From an uncultured Clostridia bacterium (lineage in GTDB: Bacteria > Bacillota > Clostridia > Oscillospirales > Ruminococcaceae), in assembly GCA_947628655.1 (NCBI GenBank), contig CANRAS010000012.1, positions 1-55,050 on the forward strand: a stretch of DNA of 55,050 bases, given 5' to 3'. Positions 34,386 through 43,873 of this stretch are shown in pieces. Numbering within the stretch: position 1 is the stretch's first letter; every line of letters begins with the position of its first letter. The notes beneath the pieces are model-generated. The model saw only the letters and a list, made by a program, of their open reading frames with translations. It did not search any database and was not told the DNA's origin. The translations under genes and the position numbers were made by a program.

Positions 34386-34416
34386 CTAAAAACTAACAAC
34401 TATTCTCTATTAACTA
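34386..34416 (-). repeat. Heptad array, TAGNNNN x5, abutting the groL stop codon
   Basis: On the plus strand CTA occurs at 34386, 34393, 34400, 34407 and 34414; the array ends at the base next to the groL TGA (34417-34419). Confidence 0.9.
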
Positions 34417-36060
<1,644 letters not shown>

Positions 36061-36146
36061 TTAAAACTGCACGTTGCATTTCAATCTAAACGGCGAACAC
36101 AACGCAATTGCATTCGCCGAATAACGGCTGCTGCCGAATTTTTCGT

Positions 36147-36515
<369 letters not shown>

Positions 36516-36571
36516 CTAAATTAACAAATGTTGCCAAAAGCCGTGGATTTGTTTCCAAATTCAACAACTTT

Positions 36572-36598
36572 TTAGCACTCGCGACCAACGATTGCTAA
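36572..36598. promoter_or_regulatory. CIRCE operator (HrcA binding site)
   Basis: TTAGCACTC, nine bases, GATTGCTAA: one mismatch from the universal TTAGCACTC-N9-GAGTGCTAA. It lies between the promoter and groS, where HrcA represses the operon until heat shock. Confidence 0.95.
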
Positions 36599-36602
36599 TT
36601 AT

Positions 36603-36630
36603 ATTTTAACTCATATTATGAAAAAATCAA
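36603..36630 (-). promoter_or_regulatory. Promoter of the groES-groEL operon
   Basis: Minus-strand TTGATT, 16 bases, TAAAAT, immediately upstream of the CIRCE element. Confidence 0.7.
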
Positions 36631-36824
36631 GTAGTTAAGACCGATTTTTTCGCAAGTTTGTTACTTATTCACAATCAAGCGCGGATTTATCACCGATTTA
36701 TTGGCGAATTTAAACAATACTTCCCGCGATTTCCCCGCCAACGGCGGGGAAACGCCCAAGCCTAGTGTGTCAACGCTTAAACTAAAAGACAATCCAATCT
36801 GTCCGCCGTAGGCGGACACATTAT
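36631..36824. repeat. Repeats between groS and mnmA
   Basis: A GATTTCCCCGCC/GGCGGGGAAACG palindrome near 36730, a GTGTGTCAACGC motif, and a TGTCCGCC/GGCGGACA palindrome near 36800. No gene visible. Confidence 0.7.
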
Positions 36825-36859
36825 ACTGTGCACTCAGCACTCAACACTATTAACTGTTA
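36825..36859 (-). repeat. Heptad array AGTNNNN x5 encoding the end of MnmA
   Basis: ACT occurs at 36825, 36832, 36839, 36846 and 36853 on the plus strand. The mnmA stop (36834-36836) lies inside, so about seven C-terminal residues (TVNSVEC) are read from the repeat. Confidence 0.85.
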
Positions 36860-37886
36860 TAGTTCCCCCGCCAACCACTAAGTCCCCGTCATACAATACA
36901 ACCGCCTGCCCAGGGGCTATTGCTCTTTGCGGTTCATCGAAACGAACGGTTACCGTGCCGTCGGCGTTGAAATACGCGCGGGCAGGCGTTTCTTTGGAAT
37001 GGTACCTTGTGCGGACGGTGCAGGGGAGAGGGTCTTTCGGCGGGGTTTCAAGCGAGATTAGGTTGAAATTCACGGCGGTGAGTTCCGACGAGTACAGTCC
37101 GCTTGCCGTGCAGAGCGACACCGTGTTGTCTTTGGGCGATTTTTCGCGCACGAAAAGCGGTTCGGTGTACGATACGCCCAACCCCTTGCGCTGTCCTATC
37201 GTGTACGAAATAATCCCGCTGTGCCTGCCGATAACAGAGCCGTCGGGCATAAGAAAATCCCCCGCGGGGTAGGTTTTCCCCGTATAACCGCGGATAAATC
37301 CCGCGTAATCGCCGTCGGGGATAAAGCAAATGTCCTGGCTGTCGTGTTTATTAGCGTTCATAAATCCGTTTTCTTCCGCGATTTTGCGCACCTCGGATTT
37401 GTCGGAAAACACGCCTAGCGGGAATTTAACGTGCGCTAACTGCTCCTGACTCAGAAAATACAGCACGTAACTCTGGTCTTTCGCGATGTTCCGCGCCTTT
37501 TTTAACAGGAAACGCCCCGTTTTCGCGTCCTGTTCAACGCGCGCGTAATGCCCTGTCGCGATGAAATCATAGCCAAGCGCGGACGCTTTTTCGTAAAGTT
37601 TGCCGAACTTCAGACGGCGGTTGCACTCTATGCACGGATTTGGCGTTTCGCCAATCTCGTAGGAGCGAATAAACGGCTCAATAACGGCGCAGGCGAAGTC
37701 CTCCGTGAAATCCAGCCCGTAGAACGGTATATCAAGTTTTTCGCAGACTTTCCGCGCGTCGTCAAACGATGTTTCACCGTGCAGGCGCATAGTACCGCCC
37801 GCGCAGGAATATCCCTTTTCTTTAAGCAAAAGCGCTGTGACGGCGCTGTCCACTCCTCCGCTTAATGCAATAAGTACGTTATCCAT
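36834..37886 (-). CDS. mnmA: tRNA-specific 2-thiouridylase MnmA
   Basis: A 350-residue enzyme that puts sulfur on U34 of tRNA-Lys, -Glu and -Gln. The ATP pyrophosphatase loop SGGVDS is at 9-14, the catalytic cysteines are C85 in NPCIECNRRLKF and C187 in DICFIP, and the KDQSYVLYFL and GHYARV motifs are present. The start at 37886 has GGAG seven bases upstream and overlaps the nadA stop codon. The C-terminus runs into a heptad repeat array (TVNSVEC), so the native end may have been altered. No IscS-type sulfur donor is adjacent. Confidence 0.96.
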   Translation of the reverse strand: MDNVLIALSGGVDSAVTALLLKEKGYSCAGGTMRLHGETSFDDARKVCEKLDIPFYGLDFTEDFACAVIEPFIRSYEIGETPNPCIECNRRLKFGKLYEKASALGYDFIATGHYARVEQDAKTGRFLLKKARNIAKDQSYVLYFLSQEQLAHVKFPLGVFSDKSEVRKIAEENGFMNANKHDSQDICFIPDGDYAGFIRGYTGKTYPAGDFLMPDGSVIGRHSGIISYTIGQRKGLGVSYTEPLFVREKSPKDNTVSLCTASGLYSSELTAVNFNLISLETPPKDPLPCTVRTRYHSKETPARAYFNADGTVTVRFDEPQRAIAPGQAVVLYDGDLVVGGGTITVNSVEC

Positions 37887-38796
37887 TTCCAAGCTCCAGC
37901 ATACGGTCTATGCACCGTTTCGCGGCGACGCGCGTTTGCTCGTCCAAGATTATCTCTTCGCCGTCCGTACCCTCAAGGCAATGCAGAACGCTTGCGATTT
38001 TAGTAAGTTGCATATTCGGGCAGATGAAATTTTTGGAGAGCGGGTAAAACCGCTTTTCGGGGCAGTCTATTCCTAAGTGCTGAACAATGCTGTTTTCCGT
38101 GCCGATTATAAACTCCCGCCTGTCGGATTTTTTCGCGTAATCCATAATTTCCGTAGTCGAGCCGATAAAGTCAGCCAGCGCTGTCACTTCGGGCGAACAT
38201 TCGGGGTGAACGAGCAAAAGCGCGTTCGGGTGCGCGGATTTCGCGCGTTCAGCGTCCTTGCCGTTATACTGCGCGTGCGTAGGACAGCACCCCTGCACCG
38301 TGACGATAGTCTTTTCGGGGCATTGTTTCGCGATAAACCCGCCGAGATTGCGGTCGGGAATAAACAGTATCTTATCTTCGGGCATTCTCTCGATTATTTT
38401 CTTCGCGGAACTTGACGTTACGCACACGTCGCACTCCGTCTTTAAATCCGCCGTTGTGTTTATATACGCAACGACAGCGTAATCCTTGTATTTCTCCTTT
38501 AACTGTAACAGCATATCCTTATCGACAGCCTCCGCCATAGGACAGCCCGCGTCGGGTTCGGGCAGGAGTACGCGCTTTTCGGGGCAGAGTATCTTCACGG
38601 TTTCCGCCATAAAGCGCACTCCGCACATCATAACCGTTTTGTTGGGGGCTTTCTCGGCTTGCTGGGCAAGTCCGAAACTGTCGCCGACATAATCGGCTAT
38701 TTCAAGAATATCGTGCGTTTGATAGCAATGCGCGAGAATACACACGTCCTGTTCCTTTTTAAGTTCTGTAATCTTCCGCTGAATATCGCTTAGCAT
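37879..38796 (-). CDS. nadA: Quinolinate synthase NadA
   Basis: A 305-residue 4Fe-4S enzyme that condenses iminoaspartate with dihydroxyacetone phosphate in NAD synthesis. Conserved cluster-ligand regions are visible as PEPDAGCPMAE, VQGCCPTHA and KNFICPNMQLTKI, along with the N-terminal AHCYQTHDI. nadB and nadC, its usual neighbours, are absent; instead nadA overlaps mnmA by eight bases. A ribosome site GAAAGGAGC and a promoter at 38830-38858 precede it. Confidence 0.96.
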   Translation of the reverse strand: MLSDIQRKITELKKEQDVCILAHCYQTHDILEIADYVGDSFGLAQQAEKAPNKTVMMCGVRFMAETVKILCPEKRVLLPEPDAGCPMAEAVDKDMLLQLKEKYKDYAVVAYINTTADLKTECDVCVTSSSAKKIIERMPEDKILFIPDRNLGGFIAKQCPEKTIVTVQGCCPTHAQYNGKDAERAKSAHPNALLLVHPECSPEVTALADFIGSTTEIMDYAKKSDRREFIIGTENSIVQHLGIDCPEKRFYPLSKNFICPNMQLTKIASVLHCLEGTDGEEIILDEQTRVAAKRCIDRMLELGNG

Positions 38797-38829
38797 ATAA
38801 ATGCTCCTTTCGTGGTAAAGTATAACTAT

Positions 38830-38858
38830 ATTATAACACGATTTGACGAGGTTTGCAA
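38830..38858 (-). promoter_or_regulatory. Sigma-A type promoter of nadA-mnmA
   Basis: Minus-strand TTGCAA, 17 bases, TATAAT, about 33 bases before the nadA ATG. Confidence 0.75.
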
Positions 38859-39195
38859 GGGTTTAAGGAAATAAATTAAGGCGTTTCCCCGCCGTAGGCG
38901 TGGAATACCAAAACCGCGCAAGCAAAATAAATAAGGCGTTTTCCCCGCCAACGGCGGGGAAAACGTGACAAAACCCGCCGTGCAGGCGCATTATGAACCG
39001 CAGACAATCAAAACTGCCCGCCGCAGGCGGGCAACTTTATACATACTATCCACTCAGCACTATTAATTATAAACTGCTGTCCCCCGCCTTGTTATTTTTT
39101 TGTGCAAGATGTAGATTTTAAAATCCGCAGTCCGCTAAATATAGTACGCTTGTTCGTCAAAATAACCATAATTTCTAAAATTGCGAAAAACCCCC
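38859..39195. repeat. Repeat mosaic upstream of the tRNA cluster
   Basis: Palindromes near 38884, 38938 (GTTTTCCCCGCC/GGCGGGGAAAAC) and 39017 (TGCCCGCC/GGCGGGCA), then an AGTNNNN array read on the minus strand with ACT at 39045, 39052, 39059 and 39073. No gene visible. Confidence 0.75.
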
Positions 39196-39224
39196 TTGAC
39201 AAGCGGGGCAAAAAGGTGTAAAAT
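39196..39224 (+). promoter_or_regulatory. Promoter of the tRNA cluster
   Basis: TTGACA, 17 bases, TAAAAT, 45 bases before tRNA-Val. Confidence 0.85.
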
Positions 39225-39269
39225 ATTACTGTTGTTGAGATGTTTTTACAGGTTTCGACAAGTCAAAAC

Positions 39270-39345
39270 GGAAGTTTAGCTCAGCTGGGAGAGCATCTGC
39301 CTTACAAGCAGAGGGTCATAGGTTCGAGCCCTATAACTTCCACCA
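39270..39345 (+). tRNA. tRNA-Val (anticodon TAC)
   Basis: A 76-base tRNA. Acceptor GGAAGTT pairs with AACTTCC, the anticodon loop is CTTACAA (TAC), the T loop is GGTTCGAGCC, and CCA is encoded. Confidence 0.97.
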
Positions 39346-39413
39346 TCCCTCTGTTGCTCTTTACAGACAGATGCCTGAAATATCGGGGGTCGGTCACGAA
39401 GAGAACGGAGTTC

Positions 39414-39490
39414 GGTCCGGTAGTTCAGTTGGTTAGAACGCCGCCCTGTCACGGCGGAGGTCACGAGTTCGAGTCTCGTTCGGATCGCCA
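39414..39490 (+). tRNA. tRNA-Asp (anticodon GTC)
   Basis: A 77-base tRNA. Acceptor GGTCCGG pairs with TCGGATC (two G-U pairs), the anticodon loop is CTGTCAC (GTC), discriminator G, encoded CCA. Confidence 0.97.
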
Positions 39491-39492
39491 AT

Positions 39493-39568
39493 GCGGATTT
39501 AGCTCATCCGGTAGAGCGCCACCTTGCCAAGGTGGAGGTAGCGAGTTCGAGCCTCGTAATCCGCTCCA
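39493..39568 (+). tRNA. tRNA-Gly (anticodon GCC)
   Basis: A 76-base tRNA. Acceptor GCGGATT pairs with AATCCGC, anticodon loop TTGCCAA (GCC), discriminator T, encoded CCA. Only two bases separate it from tRNA-Asp. Confidence 0.97.
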
Positions 39569-39583
39569 GTCCAAAAAAATATC

Positions 39584-39610
39584 GCCCCGCGGAGCGGGGC
39601 ATATTTTTTT
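39584..39610 (+). terminator. Intrinsic terminator of the tRNA cluster
   Basis: Hairpin GCCCCGC-GGA-GCGGGGC followed by ATATTTTTTT. It is the counterpart of the terminator at 12480 with one compensated base pair. Confidence 0.88.
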
Positions 39611-39880
39611 GGACGCAATGGGCGATTAGAAGTAAGATGTTAGAGGTAAGAAGTAAGACGAACTGCGGGCAATTGCGTTTTCGCCTTGTTTTTCAGTTTC
39701 TAACCGTTCAACGCCACGTTCTCTTACCTCTTACTTCTTAATTTCTAACCTCTGAACGGGCAATTCGGTTTTGCTTCACTCCGCTTGCGCTCCGCGAAAT
39801 ACCGCGGAACATTGCGGGGTTGCTCTTCTAGGGCGGTGTTACCTATGCTCGCCGCGCTTTGCGCGCATCGCTATATGCGC
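39611..39880 (+). repeat. Block found downstream of tRNA genes, copy 2
   Basis: It begins GACGCAATGGGCG as at 12507, includes a five-unit heptad array (TAG/AAG at 39627, 39634, 39641, 39648 and 39655), then from about 39758 the same AATTCGGTTTTGCTTCACTC, CCGC..GCGG, GGGTTGCTCTTCT and GTTACCTATGCTCGCCGCGC blocks. A CGCCCTCTCCCGCC/GGCGGGAGAGGGCG palindrome follows near 39885. No gene is visible between the terminator and 39976. Confidence 0.8.
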
Positions 39881-39947
39881 CCTCTCCCGCCGTAGGCGGG
39901 AGAGGGCGCTTTGGCTGTCTAGGGTGAAAACGTCTGAATTTAAAGGT

Positions 39948-39979
39948 CTTATATCTTACCTCTAACCTCTTACCTCTTA
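39948..39979 (-). repeat. Heptad array abutting a zinc-ribbon gene stop codon
   Basis: On the plus strand CTT/CTA occurs at 39948, 39955, 39962, 39969 and 39976. On the minus strand this is ((T/A)AGANNT)n, and the TAA stop codon (39977-39979) is part of its first unit. Confidence 0.9.
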
Positions 39980-40573
39980 ATCGTACCTCGTCAACGTCAA
40001 TGTGTCGTTCGGATTTGAATAGTCGGCAAGTATCAGCCGGTTTCCGTCCTCGCTGAATGAAATCTTGAATTTCATCGTTGTAGAATACACGTCCATTTCA
40101 AGAACATCATCGTCAAGTTTCCAGTCAAAATTTGCTTTATTGCCGGAGTCTAGAGATTTGAGTTCTTTGTTATTGAAGTCCCATACAAAATCATCGTTGT
40201 CAAGCCATTGGTGCTTTAGCTTCCCCTCTAACCCGCCTCCGCCGTTCGGGATTATCACGGTAAACAAAATCACGACGAACGCGACCACCACAGCGGATAC
40301 AACGCCAATTACTATCGGCACGGTGCGCCGTTTTCTTACGGCATATCCCATAGCGGGATAACCGCCGTACTGCTGATTGGGGTACTGCTGATTTGGATAC
40401 GGCTGACCGCCGTACATCGGCTGTTGGTAAACAGACTGCACGGGCTGAACAGTCGGCGGTGTACTGCTTTCGGCAGTCTGCCCCGCCGTATTCGACTGCG
40501 CGATTATTGCACCGCACTTAGGGCAAAACTGCCCGTCCTCAACCACCTGCGCCCCGCATTTCGGACAAAACAT
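39977..40573 (-). CDS. Zinc-ribbon membrane protein (paralogue A)
   Basis: A 198-residue protein with an N-terminal double-CxxC zinc ribbon (MFCPKCGAQVVEDGQFCPKCG), a Gln/Pro/Tyr-rich linker, one membrane helix (about 88-112) and an extracellular strand-rich domain (about 120-198, KGKLKHQWLDNDDFVWDF...ISFSEDGNRLILADYSNPNDTLTLTRYD). The C-terminal domain resembles DUF5640-type domains. It is divergent from and homologous to the gene at 40813. Function unknown. The stop codon lies in a heptad array. Confidence 0.82.
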   Translation of the reverse strand: MFCPKCGAQVVEDGQFCPKCGAIIAQSNTAGQTAESSTPPTVQPVQSVYQQPMYGGQPYPNQQYPNQQYGGYPAMGYAVRKRRTVPIVIGVVSAVVVAFVVILFTVIIPNGGGGLEGKLKHQWLDNDDFVWDFNNKELKSLDSGNKANFDWKLDDDVLEMDVYSTTMKFKISFSEDGNRLILADYSNPNDTLTLTRYD

Positions 40574-40743
40574 ATAATTACCTCCTTAAATTCTGCAAAA
40601 TATTCGCTATTTCTATTATATCACATTAAAATAAAAAATGGTATGCAATTTTGCATTATTTTTAAAATTCAATGCAATGGCTCTGTTATCAGCATTTCTC
40701 CGCCGACGGCGGGGATCGGCTATAATTATACGCTTTTTTTCGC

Positions 40744-40772
40744 TTGACAAATTGTGACAGTTATGTTATAAT
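40744..40772 (+). promoter_or_regulatory. Consensus promoter of zinc-ribbon paralogue B
   Basis: TTGACA, 17 bases, TATAAT, about 40 bases before the ATG at 40813. The rest of 40574-40743 is A/T rich with one CTCCGCCGACGGCGGGG palindrome. Confidence 0.88.
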
Positions 40773-40812
40773 AAAGTGTAAGCATTATGTTGTATTTTTA
40801 GGAGGATTTATT

Positions 40813-41466
40813 ATGTTTTGTCCGAAATGTGGAACACAGCTGCCCGACGGTTCGCAGTTCTGCTCTGAATGCGGTGCGTCGATAGAACAGCCGTCTGCGC
40901 AGATACCTCAGCCCGCGGTTCAGCCTGCACAGCCTGTTCAGCCCGAACAGCCTGCGCAAACCTTTGGCGCACAGCCTACATATCAGCAGCAGCAATTCGG
41001 CGAGCAACCGCAGTTTGGCGCACAGCCCGCATATGCCGCGCCTGTTTACGGTCAGCCTGCCGTTAAGAAGAAAGTGCCTGTTGTGCCTATCGTTTGCGGA
41101 GTAGTCGGCGCGGCAATCGTGGCGTTTCTTATCGTGCTGTTTGTCGTTATTATTCCCAACAACACGGGCGTAAAAGGCAAACTTAGACACGAGTGGCTTT
41201 ACGATGACGAGGACATCATTATTGACTTGAAACACAACAAGGTAAAGCCCGCAGACAATTCGCTTTCAGGTCTTACGGGTATAGACATTTCTTTCCCGCT
41301 GAGCTGGAGCGTTGACGGCGAGGACCGCCTTACGGTTTCAATGAGTATGATGGGAGTAAGCGACGAGGAGGAATACCTGATTTCGTTCAGCGCGGACGGC
41401 AAGACCCTAACGCTTGCTGACCCCGATTATCCGTCCTATAAGATTACATGGACGAGGGTTGATTAA
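40813..41466 (+). CDS. Zinc-ribbon membrane protein (paralogue B)
   Basis: A 217-residue protein laid out like its neighbour at 39977: zinc ribbon (MFCPKCGTQLPDGSQFCSECG), a long Pro/Gln/Ala linker (QPAQPVQPEQPAQ), one membrane helix (about 95-120) and a C-terminal domain (KGKLRHEWLYDDEDIIIDL...LISFSADGKTLTLADPDYPSYKITWTRVD). The start at 40813 follows GGAGG. The two paralogues are divergently placed and likely arose by local duplication. The stop codon is followed two bases later by a five-unit AGTNNNN array. Confidence 0.82.
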   Translation: MFCPKCGTQLPDGSQFCSECGASIEQPSAQIPQPAVQPAQPVQPEQPAQTFGAQPTYQQQQFGEQPQFGAQPAYAAPVYGQPAVKKKVPVVPIVCGVVGAAIVAFLIVLFVVIIPNNTGVKGKLRHEWLYDDEDIIIDLKHNKVKPADNSLSGLTGIDISFPLSWSVDGEDRLTVSMSMMGVSDEEEYLISFSADGKTLTLADPDYPSYKITWTRVD

Positions 41467-41467
41467 C

Positions 41468-41502
41468 AGTTTATAGTTAAGAGTGCTGAGTGCATAGTAA
41501 AA
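41468..41502 (+). repeat. Heptad array, AGTNNNN x5
   Basis: AGT occurs at 41468, 41475, 41482, 41489 and 41496, starting two bases after a stop codon. It is followed by CGCCCTCCCCCGCC/GGCGGGGGAGGGCG and GTTACCCCGCC/GGCGGGGTAAC palindromes. Confidence 0.9.
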
Positions 41503-41681
41503 GCGCCCTCCCCCGCCTACGGCGGGGGAGGGCGCGAGTTGTTTTAATTAGTTTACGGCGGGGAAAGGCTAATTCTATTTATCCGCAGTTACCCCGCCAA
41601 CGGCGGGGTAACTGCGTTATTTCGTGTGTCACCGTAACCGCCCCGCAGGTCTTACTTCTTACCTCTTACCTCTAACAGTTC

Positions 41682-41705
41682 AGCCCCCCGCAAACGCAGG
41701 GGGCT
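41682..41705 (-). terminator. Hairpin between convergent zinc-ribbon genes
   Basis: AGCCCCC pairs with GGGGGCT around a short GCAAACGC loop region. It sits downstream of the gene at 41748 (minus strand) and may end transcription from both sides, but lacks a long T run. Confidence 0.4.
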
Positions 41706-41747
41706 TTGAGCCAAATAACTAGTAACTAATTACTATAAAACCAGCAA

Positions 41748-42254
41748 CTACTTGGGTTTCCCGCATCTGAAGCAGAATGCGGAATCCGCGCTGTTTTGAG
41801 TACCGCATGCAGAACAAGTCCACGCGTTGTTCGCGGGAGCGGGTGCGGGAGCTTGCTGTACAGGCGCTTGTTGTACGGGCGCTTGCTGAACGGGAACCTG
41901 CTGTACGGGAACTTGCTGTACAGGAGCCTGCTGTATGGGAACCTGAGGCATACCGTAGCCGTTCTGAGGCATATAACCGCCCTGTGGGGGTGCGGAGACA
42001 TTAAATGCGGGTCTTGCAAGTTCTTCGGGTGTGTATTTCTCAGCAATCTTTCTTGAAACTTCAAGAACTACCGCAAGGATAACCAGATATAACAGCATAT
42101 CAAACAGACCTGAGAACATTGTTCTTACACCGTATCCTCCGTTTTGCTGAAAAGCCAGCACCATATTGATTATCCAGAATGTGAATTTGTACACCGCCGC
42201 GAAAATGAAAATCCAAACGCCGCCTTTTGAAATTATCCTGTTAAGTTTCTGCAT
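41748..42254 (-). CDS. Membrane protein with C-terminal zinc ribbon
   Basis: A 168-residue protein: two membrane helices (about 13-33 and 45-65), a Pro/Gln-rich repeat (VQQAPVQQVPVQQ, about 100-135), and a C-terminal zinc ribbon (WTCSACGTQNSADSAFCFRCGKPK). The start at 42254 is preceded by GGGAGGATTTA. The promoter is at 42314-42342. Function unknown. Its TAG stop codon is the first unit of a TAG-phased array (CTA at 41719, 41726, 41733 and 41748 on the plus strand). Confidence 0.8.
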   Translation of the reverse strand: MQKLNRIISKGGVWIFIFAAVYKFTFWIINMVLAFQQNGGYGVRTMFSGLFDMLLYLVILAVVLEVSRKIAEKYTPEELARPAFNVSAPPQGGYMPQNGYGMPQVPIQQAPVQQVPVQQVPVQQAPVQQAPVQQAPAPAPANNAWTCSACGTQNSADSAFCFRCGKPK

Positions 42255-42313
42255 ACTTATAAATCCTCCCAATATATACAATATTTCGCCGTCGAAACTA
42301 TTCCGACAAGTAA

Positions 42314-42342
42314 AGTATAACACATTTTATAGATTTTGTCAA
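42314..42342 (-). promoter_or_regulatory. Sigma-A type promoter of the 168-aa zinc-ribbon protein
   Basis: Minus-strand TTGACA, 17 bases, TATACT. Confidence 0.85.
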
Positions 42343-42440
42343 GTATTGGCGGAAATTTATTTTGCGCACGGCTTTATGCACGGTTTACGGTTACGGGTGA
42401 ACAGCAACAGCTTTCTCCCCGCCGACGGCGGGGAAAACTC

Positions 42441-42503
42441 TTACCTCTTACTTCTTACCTCTTACTTCTTACCTCTTACTTCTTACCTCTTATCTCTTAC
42501 ATC
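42441..42503 (-). repeat. Nine-unit heptad array containing the spoIIP stop codon
   Basis: Nine perfect 7-base units on the plus strand, alternating TTACCTC and TTACTTC with later TTATCTC and TTACATC. The spoIIP TAA (42483-42485) lies inside, so the last seven or so residues of SpoIIP (QDVRDKR) are encoded by the repeat. Confidence 0.95.
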
Positions 42504-43679
42504 TTGCCCCTTCCCGCTTAATACCTCTAAACTGTCTGCGATAATGTCCCCAAGCAATTCTCCCGTGTAAACCGCCTCTTCCAGGCTATTCGCCTGACTG
42601 CCCACTTCTATAAGTATATCCCCGCGAAACAGCGATTGATTGTAGTTTCTGTAATCGAACAGCACGGGACGCGCAAGCGTCGGGCAGGCGTTTTCCGCGC
42701 AGTTCTGTATAAGACACGCCAGCTTGAAATTCGTCATGTAATCGGGTATTTCCGTTTCGGGACTGTCACAGCCCGTTATTATCATAAACTGCGCGGCGGT
42801 TTTTCCGTTTATTTCGGCAATCGGCGCGACAGCCGAGCCGTCGGCGTTCTGTATTCCGTCGCGGTGGAGGTCTATTGCGATTTTGATTTGGGGATACTCC
42901 TCCAGATTTTCTAAAAGCGTATCCGCGGAGCGGTAATACGCGCCCGTAAACATCGGGCTGTCGTGTACCGTGCAGTCGTGAACGCAGGAAATCCCGCGTT
43001 TTGCCAGCGCCTCACATAACGCGTCGCCGACCGCCGTCATATTGCGCGCGCTGTCCGTTGTGCTTATCGGGTAATCGGGGTCGTATGTATCGCCAAACGG
43101 CATAAAACTCTCGGTCGTGTGGGTGTGATAAATCAGCACCGCAGGTTCGTTTAGGTCAACTTCGCCCAAATCGGGAAGTTCTTCGGCGGAGTGCGCTAAG
43201 ACATCGTTCTCCTCGTCCGTGTAGTTGCGTATCTGCGCACCGCTTGAAAGCGTAATGATATTAGGGTCATCGAAATATCCGAAGTTAAATCGGCTGATAA
43301 TCCCGCTTTTGTTTGTGAATTGTGAGTAATCCGTGTCATCTGTATTGTCGGCGCGGTTTTTTACGATAATATTCCCGCGCGCCGTTTCAACAGGCGGTTC
43401 GTTCGGAGTTTCGGCAGCGGAACTCTCCGCGCCCGCCTGCGAAGTGCTGTGCGGAACAGCCGAAACGCTTGAACTGCTCTGCGCCGTGCTTGTTACGCTC
43501 CCCGCCGAACTCTGCGCCGAAGTATCGTGTTCGGGTTGTCCGCTCACGTCATTGAAATCACCGCCCGCGCCCCAAACCGCCGCGCCGCGCAGAAAACTCC
43601 CCGCGCCCGTGCTTGAGCCTGTCAGAAAAACGCACACCAGTGCGATTGCGAAAATAATACTTGCTTTCAGCTTTCCCAT
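42483..43679 (-). CDS. spoIIP: Stage II sporulation protein P (peptidoglycan hydrolase)
   Basis: A 398-residue membrane-anchored amidase/endopeptidase that, with SpoIID and SpoIIM, drives engulfment of the forespore. It has an N-terminal helix (about 7-25), a Ser/Thr/Ala-rich linker, and the SpoIIP domain with the zinc-site motifs YHTHTTESF (about 187), IAIDLHRD and the C-terminal LIEVGSQANSLEEA. Finding it implies a spore former. A sigma-E-like promoter lies 22 bases upstream. The extreme C-terminus is encoded by a heptad array. Confidence 0.94.
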   Translation of the reverse strand: MGKLKASIIFAIALVCVFLTGSSTGAGSFLRGAAVWGAGGDFNDVSGQPEHDTSAQSSAGSVTSTAQSSSSVSAVPHSTSQAGAESSAAETPNEPPVETARGNIIVKNRADNTDDTDYSQFTNKSGIISRFNFGYFDDPNIITLSSGAQIRNYTDEENDVLAHSAEELPDLGEVDLNEPAVLIYHTHTTESFMPFGDTYDPDYPISTTDSARNMTAVGDALCEALAKRGISCVHDCTVHDSPMFTGAYYRSADTLLENLEEYPQIKIAIDLHRDGIQNADGSAVAPIAEINGKTAAQFMIITGCDSPETEIPDYMTNFKLACLIQNCAENACPTLARPVLFDYRNYNQSLFRGDILIEVGSQANSLEEAVYTGELLGDIIADSLEVLSGKGQDVRDKR

Positions 43680-43701
43680 TTAGAACATCCCCTTTTTTAA
43701 C

Positions 43702-43730
43702 ACTATATGCGTAGGTGGACAAGGATATGC
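43702..43730 (-). promoter_or_regulatory. Sigma-E-like promoter of spoIIP
   Basis: On the minus strand GCATATC, 14 bases, CATATAGT, close to the Bacillus sigma-E consensus KMATATT-N14/15-CATACANT. It is correctly placed before the AGGGGATG ribosome site, and no sigma-A promoter is visible. Confidence 0.6.
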
Positions 43731-43741
43731 GGGGGAGTTAT

Positions 43742-43765
43742 TAGAGAATAGTTGTTAGTAGTTAG
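43742..43765 (+). repeat. Heptad array, TAGNNNN x4
   Basis: TAG occurs at 43742, 43749, 43756 and 43763 in exact 7-base phase. Confidence 0.85.
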
Positions 43766-43781
43766 TTTTGGTGCAGCCCCT

Positions 43782-43843
43782 AAAGTTGCGCCCCCTATCA
43801 TAGGAAATGCCACTATCCGTACTTCCTTATGGGGCGCAACTTT
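43782..43843. repeat. AAAGTTGCGCC inverted-repeat element, divergent copy
   Basis: Ends AAAGTTGCGCCCC and GGGGCGCAACTTT. Relative to the 8515 and 54044 copies, the inner A-T pair of the stem has become C-G on both arms; the interior differs. Confidence 0.8.
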
Positions 43844-43873
43844 TGGCGCGGAAAGATTGTCTTTGAATTAATG

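Noticed and set aside
38797-38880. Riboswitch for nadA
   Set aside because: The leader is only about 30 bases from the promoter to the start codon, too short for a known NAD-type riboswitch.
39276-39629. Open frames over the tRNA cluster
   Set aside because: They overlap three complete tRNA genes and are not real coding sequences.
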